DNA of 10,954 nt from Pholiota molesta (Eukaryota > Basidiomycota > Agaricomycetes > Agaricales > Strophariaceae), in the NCBI GenBank assembly GCA_014925825.1, contig JACGCK010000616.1, positions 1 through 10,954 of the forward strand, written 5' to 3'. The notes below the pieces were generated by a model. It did not search any database, was not told where the DNA came from, and worked only from the letters and a program-made list of their open reading frames with translations. The translations under genes and the position numbers were made by a program. Of this stretch, positions 1-8,671 are shown piece after piece (position 1 is the stretch's first letter; the number at the start of each line of letters is the position of its first letter).

Positions 1-1206
1 CACTAAACCAGGCAATCATCGTCAGTCTAATGTCAGTCTCCTAGGTACAAGGCATACCTCAGCAAAGTTCGGCAATTGGTGTTGAAGACTGTATTCCATT
101 AGCTCGAACGCTATACTGAGGATCTACATAGGAGATAGTTTCTTTAATCCAAAAGGAATTTAGATGAATGAATTGGAGTATAGATACTAACCCAGCAAAA
201 CCAGGTAATCCCGGAGAATCATGGCCTTTCCAAACACCAGGCCAAGAGCATGAGCCAAACAAAAAGATGTCGAAGGCATTCTAAATACGTTGTAGTTAGC
301 TCTTGACGCGTCTAGAAAGTAGCGAACAATAATTTAATAGTACCCAGAGCGTCGCTGGTGTCAGAGAGCAATCCTCGGCGTAACTCTTTTCAGGCAGTGG
401 CACTCCGAGACTCGAATCGATGTAGGTCATCATTTGACGCGCTGTATTGAGGTCTTGGAAGAGCAAGAAGACAAGAGAAAGCTCGTAAAGTAGATTGACG
501 CCTAAGATTATGCGCCAGAAGGAAGGGTGTGGTCGGATAAAAGGTCCATCCCTAAATTGAATCATCGCGAAGACTAGGAACGAAGCTATCGCTGCATATA
601 CGCCGCTGGACCGACATAGTCTATGAGGAAGAGAAGGAGGGGAGAGTTGGATGCAACGTACATACGGCGCTTGTCGCGTCCTTCTTCCAAAACATCTTGA
701 GTCGTTGCAACATACGCAAGAACGATTAATCCGAAAGTAAGCGCCGATAGGGTAACAGGCTTGTAAAAGAACCTAGGTAAGAGTTAGCTTCTCGAAAGGC
801 GAGACCGCCGACCTGCGCTTCCAGAGAAAATATACACAAAAAAACTTACTCGACAGTCGTGTCGTGCTTTTCTTGAAAAGGCGTTATTCGCGTATAGGGT
901 TCCGTACGATCAGCCTGGTGACAGAACGGTCAGCATGATGGGTTCGTTACGAGGGACCCAAAGTCTGGACGCCACATACATCGTACCCTAGTGAAAACGG
1001 CCGAGGTCAATTTACGGAATGGATTATAGTTTTTTGCGCAGTCGCAATTTGCGACCGCGTGTATTGCGATACATACATCTCACAGGCACTCCATTAAGAC
1101 CTGGTACAGGCTCTACCTCAATCTCCGCAACATTTGACAATATGACGTCTGAATCGTCCTCGCCGTGAGAGGTAGGTGACAAGTCGGTGTTTTCGTGTCT
1201 AGACAT
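1..1206 (-). CDS. Phosphatidylserine synthase, base-exchange (PTDSS) type; C-terminus off the left edge, exon 5 frame-broken
   Basis: The encoded enzyme would swap the head group of an existing phospholipid for serine in the ER membrane. Exons read from the right: 1206-1084 (tentative), 914-850, 772-662, 605-344, 280-192, 123-58, and from base 2 outward. Introns have GT-AG ends and matching phases. Recognisable peptides in order are EPYTRITPFQEKHDTTVEFF, VATTQDVLEEG, MIQFRDGPFIRPHPSFWR, a hydrophobic NLLYELSLVFLLFQ segment, YIDSSLGVPLPEKSYAEDC, LRDY, and FELMEYSLQHQLPNFAE. These follow the order of the PTDSS family (Pfam PSS), and the next family motif, beginning with Cys, would start at the window edge. 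Exon 5 is 89 nt where the family predicts 84: there is an extra T, three extra bases in frame, and an extra C, so the conserved exon is out of frame. Exon 1 begins MSRHENTDL and is acidic; its link to exon 2 through a 169-nt intron is a guess. Family call is firm; integrity is doubtful. Confidence 0.88.
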
Positions 1207-2359
1207 GTACGCGTTAGTCCGAGGACTTCTTGCAATACAGCTCTGTGAATTGGGTCTGTATTAGCACACAGGATTCGCTGAGAAGTGACAACTCTATCAG
1301 TCCACTCACACGCTCGGCAGCAGTGAGTACTGACAATAAGTATGTGATTTCGCGATTCTCTCGGTGTCCTTATTGAAGCTTCGCCCAGAACGCGGAGGGC
1401 GTAGAGGTTGTGGTATTATAGTCTATGTTCGTTGCAAGTTCGTTGTTCCGGAGTCAAGCGAACGATGTCACCGACATCAAAATCATACTTTGTCGATCCT
1501 GTTGATTGTTGGTGTTTGGCTGCATCCTCGACTTTTGCCACCGAATCCGCCTTAGGAAACTCTCCTCAATGATAAAACACTCTGGCACCCACGTTTCGTT
1601 CATCTGGTATGGCAGAAACGCTCTAAGTCCAACGGCTTCAGTCTCGGAACCCTGTCTATCCGCCGCGTTCATGGATTACGACCTTCAATACGCTCTCTAT
1701 CCAATAATTAGGAGGACCTATTATTGCGTCATCAAAACATGTTATCATCTGTCAACACACCGCTGCATGGTGACTGAGTCCCGTCGGGCAGCTGGCACTC
1801 GCATTGTCGCCGACTTGACTTGCTTCTTGTGCCTATCGTCTTGCCGCGTTCATGGATTACGACCTTCAATACGCTCTCTATCCAATAATTAGGAGGACCT
1901 ATTATTGCGTCATCAAAACATGTTATCATCTGTCAACACACCGCTGCATGGTGACTGAGTCCCGTCGGGCAGCTGGCACTCGCATTGTCGCCGACTTGAC
2001 TTGCTTCTTGTGCCTATCGTCTACCGCACGCGAGGATCCTAAACTCATATATGTGAGCAATAATCCTCACGGTTGGCAGGGGAGTCAAAACGGACTCGAA
2101 TATAGCCCTCTCCCATGGATGACGCTCGAGAGACTGCTTACGGCCTACTATCATAGATTTCGAAAACACTCGGTCTAATTTGAAATTTGTTCTTCATCTG
2201 GCCTCTCCATGTATCTGCACTCGGGCTACTTTTCTCCTCCTTTTCCCCGGTATCCAACCGGTCGCAAAGGGGCGCTCACCAGACGAAATGTATTGCGACT
2301 TATACATCTGTCTCAGCACTTCACTACGTACTGCTGCGCGCTACGATATCCCAGATTAG
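1207..2359. other. Intergenic stretch with no supported gene
   Basis: This stretch is upstream of the phosphatidylserine synthase start and presumably holds its promoter. It contains the 180-bp tandem duplication described separately. Open frames on both strands are short, overlap one another, and match no family I recognise. A plus-strand frame is open from about 2180 up to a TAG at 2357-2359 and then continues in the same frame as the exon chain starting at 2360, so the right end may belong to that candidate gene. Confidence 0.4.
1662..2022. repeat. Perfect 180-bp direct tandem duplication
   Basis: Bases 1662-1841 and 1843-2022 read identically through all 180 positions, separated by a single T at 1842, giving a 181-bp period. 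The flanks differ immediately on both sides. The period is not a multiple of three, so any frame running through would shift. Each copy contains an imperfect inverted repeat, with arms CAATAATTAGG and CCTATTATTG around AGGA. Full identity means either a very recent duplication or an assembly artefact. No transposase, terminal repeat or target-site duplication is visible around it. Confidence 0.97.
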
Positions 2360-2885
2360 TCCGAAGATGAACAGGCCTATATGGCGAAATGTTTCTCAGC
2401 GAGAAACAAAGGCATATTCACTAGTTTGGCAAAATTCAGATATGACAGCATCAAGATGGAAACCTCCGAGGTCGTCTCTTGATAACCGTCTAATCTAGGC
2501 GGCCAAGCTAATGGCCATGCTTGTCGCTCATTTGCATCCTTCTGAACTGCAAAAAGCCTGCTCGGTTCTCTGACTTTCTTCGGGGTCGATAATAATGGTC
2601 TAGGACAATGATCCAGCTTCAATTCTGAACAGAACCGAGATCTCAATTAGCACCCCATTCTGTCTTCGTTAGGCGATTATGCCTCCGCGTTTGTTTCCTT
2701 GTCATCTAGTAGCAACTCGCGACTACCCGGACACAATCTGGGTCTGAAAGTCGGCCTATTTAGTTCGTGAGCAATTGTGGACGCTCGCGCCCGTGGATAT
2801 ACTTAGTACTCTATTTTTCAGCATCCTCGGGGAGAAAGCACCGTTATCCATGGCGAAATTGCAGTCAGCGTCTATTACTTTTTGA
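2360..2885 (+). CDS. Candidate 3' part of an unrecognised spliced gene
   Basis: Four exon-like segments join in phase: 2360-2470, 2499-2564, 2651-2766 and 2822-2885, ending in TGA. They encode about 118 residues, starting SEDEQAYMAKCFSARNK, passing AAKLMAMLVAHLHPSELQ and LPGHNLGLKVGLFSS, and ending LSMAKLQSASITF. The last intron (55 nt, GTGAGC to TTTTTCAG) and the 86-nt intron before it are of the window's normal type. The intron at 2471-2498 is only 28 nt, shorter than any other here. The frame is also open upstream from about 2180 but is closed by a TAG at 2357-2359, which could be an intron remnant or a nonsense change. No start codon or family was identified. The phase-consistent splicing argues for coding; the short intron and stop argue for decay or coincidence. 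Confidence 0.35.
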
Positions 2886-3828
2886 AGAACTAATTTTAAT
2901 TTTCTCGAAGATGAAAGTAAATTATCGTCGTCGATGAGTCAAATGTGGTGCTGTAATCATCAAAAGCCATACGAGCCTTCCCTGCTTTCCTACCGAAAAA
3001 AGTGAATTACCTTTTCTGACAGTTACGCATGTGTTGTTGACAGCTAATATGTACCTTTAAGTAGTTCTCAGAGGATGATCGGGAGGAACAGTTCGCCCTT
3101 CTTCATTGCTCTATTCAGGCAAAACTCAGCCTCGGTTCCCACCACCTAGACATGCTTTGATGGCGGGTGACTGATTCGATACAACGGCCTCAACGGCCTC
3201 AACCGTCGTCACAAGGACTGATCAGGGGTTCAAGTTAGCCTTGAGCCAGTGGGATCAGCCAAGGTCGTCCAAGTTGATTAGATCCTGATCATATCACATT
3301 TAGCAGGCGAGTACCCATTGATCACCTTCGCCTTCCAGACTTATTGATTGTGGCACAGTTAGCGCCTGGTAGGACTGTTGCATCGATACAAGTTAGGAAT
3401 TCTGCGACAAAGCGTGAGTGAGCACGAAAAGATCGTATCTTTAGAAGTAATAATATATGGGTGCTGTTTATCTCATTCTTTCTATTCAATAACTTGTAAC
3501 TCCAATCAATGTTGGCCATCGCATTATACCTGGCCTCGATCACCTTGCTGAAAATCTATCCGCCAGGGTATTATCTCACATCGGGGATTGCAGGAGCCTA
3601 TGTACGATTAGAGGCGCTTGGCTTTGGATAACTGAGAAGGGCTAAGAATCGAGATAGGCTTGCCGATGCGCCCGACGAACTGGAAGGTTTGGGTTGGGAA
3701 TTGTGCACCGAATATAGTCCTTTTTCCCGTCTTCCGCGGATGATTGCGCAATTCTAGACTCAGAATCGGCACGTTCATTGAAAATGATAACTTCATCTCC
3801 AATGCGCCTTCGTTACATTATTGTTACA
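2886..3828. other. Intergenic stretch, nothing recognised
   Basis: Only short unsupported open frames are present, the longest about 73 codons on the minus strand at 3322-3543. At 3182-3204 the 9-base unit caacggcct occurs two and a half times in tandem. No RNA gene, terminal repeat or transposase-like peptide was seen. Confidence 0.4.
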
Positions 3829-4256
3829 TTACTTATCATTGAGACCTAAGTAAAGACCACGCATAGCTGGAGTATTTGCCTTACGTCTGACGCCACATAT
3901 CCGGATTCCTACTTGGGATTCATCAGGGTTGGGGCAATGACGCGCTTCGGTCATTACTGGATGTTCGCTCATAAGGAAATCCTCCTCTGATCTAATCCTG
4001 CAGGGTTCACTGAAATATCGAGTCATCCATTCCTCTCTTTGGAATCTGACCTTCCTCGTATGCAGCTTCTGCCCACATACTCGTAAAATCAGAAAACGAG
4101 CCCGGCCCATCTATTTATTGATAAAGATGCATAGCCGAAAGTCTCTCAAAACATCTTGGACAAATCGGGACTTGCCAGTAGGATACTTACTATGCCACAA
4201 ACGAGAAACCTCTCCCACTCTTTAATCCAGGGGCAGGAAACGAAAATGATGGCCAT
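3829..4256 (-). CDS. Candidate small two-exon hypothetical gene
   Basis: An ATG at 4256 opens a 66-nt exon (4256-4191) that ends at a consensus GTAAGT donor. An 80-nt intron ending AATAG leads in phase 0 to a 282-nt exon (4110-3829) ending in TAA, giving about 115 residues. The first exon encodes MAIIFVSCPWIKEWERFL; the second is rich in Arg and Glu and contains FQREEWMTRYFSEPC and HPVMTEARHCPNPDES. I recognise no domain, signal peptide or clear membrane segment. Length and composition are within what chance allows, and other frames here also carry coding-like runs. The only positive evidence is the good donor and matching phase. Confidence 0.22.
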
Positions 4257-4380
4257 CTAGACACTGACCATTAGATATGTTTTCTTATGGTGACAGCATG
4301 AGCTTTTATTGACTCCATTATTAGATTGATTGTCGACATAGCCATCTACCCATCTGGACCACTCGTCCTGATGAAAGTGT

Positions 4381-4837
4381 TTGAGACTCGGAAATGCACT
4401 AGAAAGCTATCCACTGAAAAATAGGAAGGGCTTCTTCCTGAATCTTGATGGCAGTTGGGTACTCAAAAAAGGACGAATAGTGCTGCAGAAAATCCTAATG
4501 AACAACTTGGATGCCTCAATTTCCACGGTCGATGCCGACCTTGGTGTAAGTACTATATACCTCGGGCTGTTTTTGTCATTCAGATTAATTCGCGAGACAT
4601 GGAAAGGCGTCAGCAGGCATCAGCAAGGATTCAGAGATTCTGACGACCCTGAACAAGTGTACGGACTTATTGGACGCGCACGGAGGCATTTCCGAAAGGA
4701 TGGCCTTGGATGGCGTTCAAGTTAGTTTCCGGGCGGAAAAGCTTGAACACCAAAATATAACGCAATCCTCCCACATGTCTGAATCTGATCCTCAGGGCGA
4801 GTATTATACCCAATTCTGGAGGGTATACGGTAGATGA
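4381..4837 (+). pseudogene. Possible broken gene: coding-like segments in three successive frames
   Basis: A first frame reads up to NNLDASISTVDADLG at 4545, where a GTAAGT donor begins a possible 38-nt intron ending TTCAG at 4583. The next segment reads in phase as SRDMERRQQASARIQ but stops at 4641-4643. A third frame, one base out, then reads DSEILTTLNKCTDLLDAHGG and continues through AEKLEHQNI to a TGA at 4835-4837. A single missing base near 4625 would join the last two segments. The composition is charged and helix-friendly, suggestive of a coiled-coil protein, but I recognise no family. No start codon is established. The alternative is three unrelated chance frames. Confidence 0.22.
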
Positions 4838-5029
4838 TTGACAGTGTTTGTTATCGTGACACGTTGTCCAGACTGCACTCTATAGGGGGCTCCCAATCGG
4901 GAGATCCAAAATCTAGCAAACCGCGAAGATCTAGCTTGGATCTCATCCCAAGTTACTTATAATGACCCCGGATGCACTTAAGGGCAACGCCATCCTCGAC
5001 TCGAGCTTGTTCCTTTTTCGCTCTCTACC
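4838..5029 (+). promoter_or_regulatory. Upstream region of the zinc-cluster gene
   Basis: This is the 192 bp before the ATG of the transcription factor. It contains a short perfect hairpin, CTCCC-AATC-GGGAG, at 4890-4903, and an AGATC/GATCT inverted pair near 4927-4943. No consensus TATA box or zinc-cluster half-site pair could be assigned. The region is called by position only. Confidence 0.35.
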
Positions 5030-6721
5030 ATGATGTCCCCAGTCTCCCCAGACTCCTTCCAACCACTCCAGCTCAAGGGCGAAATCATGGACCTTGAGTT
5101 CACCATCGACACCGACCACAGGTTAGCCTCATTCATACGCCCAACCCATCGCGTTGTGTTTACTAGCCGACTAATTAACCGTGTTGGTCCCCTCTACGCC
5201 CGTTAATCACCCAAAAATAGGAAACGCAGGAGGAATCGCACTACTCAGAGTTGTCTCAACTGCCATACATCGAAACGAAAGGTGCGCGCCCTCGATGCCT
5301 CCAACATCGACATTTGTTCATATTTTCGCGCCCACAGTGTGATCGCAAGCGGCCTTGCCAGCGCTGTATCCAACTCGGTTTGGTAATTACATACCTCCGT
5401 CGCGTCCCTGCAATCTATTCACGCAGCTCATCATCAGACTGGGCTTTGTGTGTACGAAATCGACGATCCAGCGCTGAGGTTGGCCATATTTTTGTCCAGT
5501 AAATGATACTCGGACACAATACTGAACGTTTTTTTTTCTTTTCTTTTTCGTCAGAGATGATCCCTCAGTTGACGAGAGTACGCGTCTACGGAACAGAATC
5601 GCCGAGCTCGAATCCCTGGTTCGCGAACTGAGAGGTGCGCCCTTCTTTGTGAACCTAATCAGAATTCTCTCTCCCTTTCTTACGCATCGTGTTTTTCCAG
5701 GTAAACCGCACCCCCGCTGGGCAGACACGAGCTTCCGAGACGGAGATCCGAACGAGAAGTGGCATTCACGCGCAACGAAATGCGTGCCGCTGCAGAAGCG
5801 GAATGGCAGCACAAATGGCAGCGGGCAGCCGGGACAGCCGCCCACCGACGAGCTTCTTCGCAACGGCCGCGCGGTGCACTCGCTGCTGAGCCCAATAAAG
5901 ACGGAGCCGGTCACGGAAGCGAACGCGCATCTGTATCGCTTCTCTGCATCGCCGGCGCCCTCGATGCGATATCACACCTTCCAGGCGGACGTCCGCAGCG
6001 ATTCGTCGTCGTCGTTCGAGAACGATCAACGGCCTGCGGGTTACAACCCCGTGAATGGCAGCGCCGGCGGCGGGATGCCTTACCCGACATCTGCCAACGG
6101 GAACGGGTACAGCAATGGAAATGGAGGTCCGAACGGAAGTGCTCCCTCAAGCTATTCAGACGGTGGCGGCGGCGGAAACTATCCACTGTCCGGCAGCGAC
6201 GATGGCAATACCTATAATGAACACTATAGCGCCAACGGATCGTCACCACCGATGAACTACAACTGTCCCTGCCGCACGACGCAAGCACTAGGCGTCGCGT
6301 ACATGAACCTATCCCAAACCCTCCAAAATTCCCTAAATACGCTACGACATTTCCAACATCATCCGTCAAATACCCACTGCGCCGTATTCAGGAAGGTCGT
6401 CGAGCTTAATAACACATTACAGTACGCCTATTTCTCTTGTTCGCGCGCCGCCCCTCGGTGACACAGCGCTAATTTTCTACTTTCTTCAGCAGCGGCACTG
6501 ACAGTCCGGGTCTCGTCGCGCCAACATATGACAGTGGCCCCCCGTCTGACAACGAGATCATGACGCCTCTCTCCGCGTCTAGTGGGCATGCCTCCTTCCA
6601 CACCGGCTCTCCAGGCGTCTCGCCACAGGAATGGAATCATATGGCCGCTGCTGGGTTCAACCCATATTTCCCAGCGCCTGAGCACCACGGGGTCTACAAC
6701 GTGAACCATGTCATGTCATGA
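5030..6721 (+). CDS. Zn(II)2Cys6 fungal transcription factor, 423 aa, seven exons
   Basis: This is a nuclear DNA-binding regulator of the Gal4-type zinc-cluster class; its targets cannot be told from sequence. Exons: 5030-5121, 5221-5281, 5338-5382, 5438-5478, 5555-5634, 5701-6421, 6490-6721; all joins keep phase. Cysteines at residues 42, 45, 52, 58, 61 and 70 give C-x2-C-x6-C-x5-C-x2-C-x8-C, preceded by a basic RKRRRNR stretch. A linker (DDPSVDESTRLR) leads to a short heptad helix, RIAELESLVREL at about 94-105, likely for dimerisation, followed by GKPHPRWAD. Residues of roughly 190-290 are Gly/Asn/Ser-rich and probably disordered. Near 292-346 an ordered segment starts NYNCPC and contains LSQTLQNSLNTLRHF, which looks like a second conserved domain. 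No fungal-specific middle-homology domain was seen. The first of two adjacent ATGs is used as start. It is convergent with the TANGO2-family gene and no lesion was found. Confidence 0.93.
6490..6492 (+). promoter_or_regulatory. Tandem NAGNAG splice acceptor of intron 6 (zinc-cluster gene)
   Basis: The intron from 6422 ends TTCAGCAG. Splicing after 6489 or after 6492 both keep the frame, so mRNAs with or without one serine codon (about residue 348) are possible. The upstream acceptor follows the pyrimidine run directly and is the likelier default. Confidence 0.5.
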
Positions 6722-7033
6722 GATGGGTACTGTGCTTCTCAGTCCTTTGTTCTCTTCTTTGTCGTTTTTTAAGCTTTGCACCTTTAATTTAATGTATATG
6801 GACCCTTGCTGCTGGATCTTCGCCCTTCTCTCCCATGCCCCCTACCCCCCACCCACATATCTACCCGATCTTGTTTATTTACCCAGCTCTTTCTGTTTGC
6901 TTTTGAAACCCGTGCTGTGCAACAAAAAAAAAGGCTCTTCTGCGTATCTTGTATACCCATCGGCTACGCCCCACATATTTTACATCAACTACGATTATGA
7001 AACAGTAGCGTACTGTACACATAGCTAATCAGT
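6722..7033. other. Convergent 3' intergenic region
   Basis: This 312-bp gap separates the stop codons of two genes running towards each other, so it must hold both 3' UTRs and polyadenylation sites. The plus strand is pyrimidine-rich at 6735-6900 and carries a nine-base A run near 6924-6932. The 106-codon open frame across it looks like translated UTR (biased, Pro/Leu/Tyr-rich) and is not called as a gene. Confidence 0.6.
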
Positions 7034-8243
7034 TTAAACAACTGCTTCCGTGTTGGACTTGATGTCCAACTTGAACCGAAATACACGTTCAGTGGGCGGG
7101 TCCGCCTTGACTGGTGTCCCGTCTGCCGCTAATTCCCAGATATCCCGTTCGATAAATAACACATCCCCATTCTTCCGCACGAGCAGCACGGTGGACAAAC
7201 GCGTGCCATAGTAGGTCGGGGTCACGTTGGGCGAGCCCTCCACCACAATAGGAACAGGGATGACCTGCACTGTATTTTTGAGGTCGCTGCGATGCACGAT
7301 CGCTTCCGTGGGATGCCATCTTCTCGGAGAAATCTCAGTATGTCAGAAAGTTCACAGTGATTCATCTCTGGTGGGGAGATTTATAATAAGAAGGACAAAG
7401 AAGAGATACCCACGCAAGGAGGTTGAAGAGATGCTCTGCGAGCTCGGCCTCTGTTGCTTCTGGCGGCAGAGCGTGCACGGCAGCGTCAAAGGCGGCCGTG
7501 GCGTGTTGTACTTTAGGCCAGAGGTTGGCGCCAGCGCCGTCAATACCGTTGGAGATGCCGCCGCAAGCGCGTTCGCTCGGTGAAAGTGGGCGAGACGTGA
7601 GAGTTCCGCCTCCCCCGTGGTTCGTCACGAACAGGGAGTTGTATTTTATTAAACCTTCAGAGTTCAGGGTGGGTGCCAAAAGGAGCAGGTTGAAGCCTGC
7701 AAATTTTGCATCCTTCGGTATGATCTTTCCTACTTCGTCCTCTAATGGATGAGAGGAGTCGGACAGCAGGAAGGATGAAACTAGATAGCCCCTCGATGTG
7801 TTGTATTTCTGGTGTGACTCTGTTATATTGGTTCTAAATCAATGGTGAACAGTTTAAGTTATGCCCATCTTTCGAATGAATGGAAAAAAGATAAGGATGG
7901 AACTCACAGCAAGGCGACTCTACCGGTCCGATTGATTCCAAACCAGGATCCTCCAGCTTGCAAATCGCGCCCGGATAGGATTTGGCCAGAGTTATCTGGG
8001 GGAGCCTCATTCCCAAAAGAATGAAAGTGCGCATTTTGCGTTGGTCTAGCCAGAAACTCGTCGCGATTTGTACATAGTACACTATATGTTTGCGATGCAT
8101 GTAATTAGCGATCATTTCGAATAAGATAAAAAGCGCCGCAGCGTGGCGTCTTCCAAAAGAGGATCGGGGGACTGTAATATTAGTGAAATGAAAACTCACA
8201 GTGCATATCCGGGGTGCTCGAAACTAAAAACTCCAATACACAT
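7034..8243 (-). CDS. TANGO2: NRDE / TANGO2-family protein, 313 aa, four exons
   Basis: Exons: 8243-8200, 8081-7908, 7833-7410, 7333-7034; introns of 118, 74 and 76 nt are GT-AG and phase-matched. The start is fixed by the family's Met-Cys beginning (MCIGVFSFEHPGYAL). The diagnostic TNRDEFLARPT motif is at residues 19-29, SGRDLQAGGSWFGINR at 51-66, LTNITES near 73-79, SRGYLVSSFL near 86-95, and YGTRLSTVLLV near the C-terminus at 256-266. Cys2 would become N-terminal if Met is removed, as expected for an Ntn-hydrolase-like fold; that is inference from the family. Family knowledge: animal TANGO2 is linked to Golgi organisation, mitochondrial lipid or CoA metabolism and, in some reports, heme transfer; the biochemical role is not settled. 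Length is about normal and no lesion was seen. It is divergent from ARP6, convergent with the zinc-cluster gene. Confidence 0.93.
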
Positions 8244-8671
8244 ATCTGCAAGTGGAATAACAAATCAAGAAAGAGTTTGCACGCTACTAGTAAAGAGCGA
8301 GAATCCGAGATTGCGAGAGTTTCCGAGGGCAGGGTCAGAGCGGTGAGCGAGCTAAACGCAAAATCCGTGGCTTTAGTTTGATTAAAGTGAGAAAGGTCCA
8401 TAAGTGAGTAAGGCTGGCCATACAGATGGCACCGCAGGGCTTGTTAGTGTCGTTTGGGAAGGCCAAGTCGGGGTCGGAGGGTGTCGATGGGCCCGCTTTC
8501 GCGAAGGGGTAGCACACAGTTAGGGACGGAGAAGCGCAGGAAGAGAAGGACGAAGATTAGCTGATCCCAGCGCGTTCTCGCAGCAGGAAACGTGTAACAC
8601 CCGGTCTCAGATTGGATCCACACATTTCCCACACCCATGACCGCCAGGCACCGTTCTCTCCATCCACCATC
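8244..8671. promoter_or_regulatory. Shared divergent promoter region between the TANGO2-family gene and ARP6
   Basis: The two start codons face away from each other across 428 bp, so this region must serve both transcription units. The minus-strand open frames crossing it do not extend the TANGO2 protein, whose start is fixed by the conserved Met-Cys. No TATA box or known factor site can be assigned with confidence. Confidence 0.6.

Noticed and set aside
1454..1672. 72-codon minus-strand open frame, and a nearby run reading DFDVGDIVRLTPEQ
   Set aside because: The protein-like peptides could not be linked by phase-consistent splicing and include stops; left as unexplained.
1506..1892. 128-codon plus-strand open frame entering the tandem duplication
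   Set aside because: The second copy is read in a different frame because the period is 181; composition is odd (Cys/Tyr/Arg-rich) and no family is recognised.
3322..3543. 73-codon minus-strand open frame
   Set aside because: No recognisable motif, no convincing splice partner, and a length expected by chance in AT-richer DNA.
1207..5029. Transposon, CRISPR array, tRNA or viral insertion in the gene-poor stretch
   Set aside because: No terminal repeats, transposase or polymerase motifs, no spaced direct repeats, and no tRNA box pair could be seen.
5387..6369. Long overlapping open frames on both strands across the zinc-cluster gene (up to about 175 codons)
   Set aside because: They are shadows of GC-rich exon 6 of the transcription factor; their Arg/Ser/Cys-rich translations lack motifs and conflict with the well-supported frame.
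6708..7028. 106-codon plus-strand open frame after the zinc-cluster stop
   Set aside because: It lies in the convergent 3' region, has pyrimidine-driven composition and no motif; best read as UTR.
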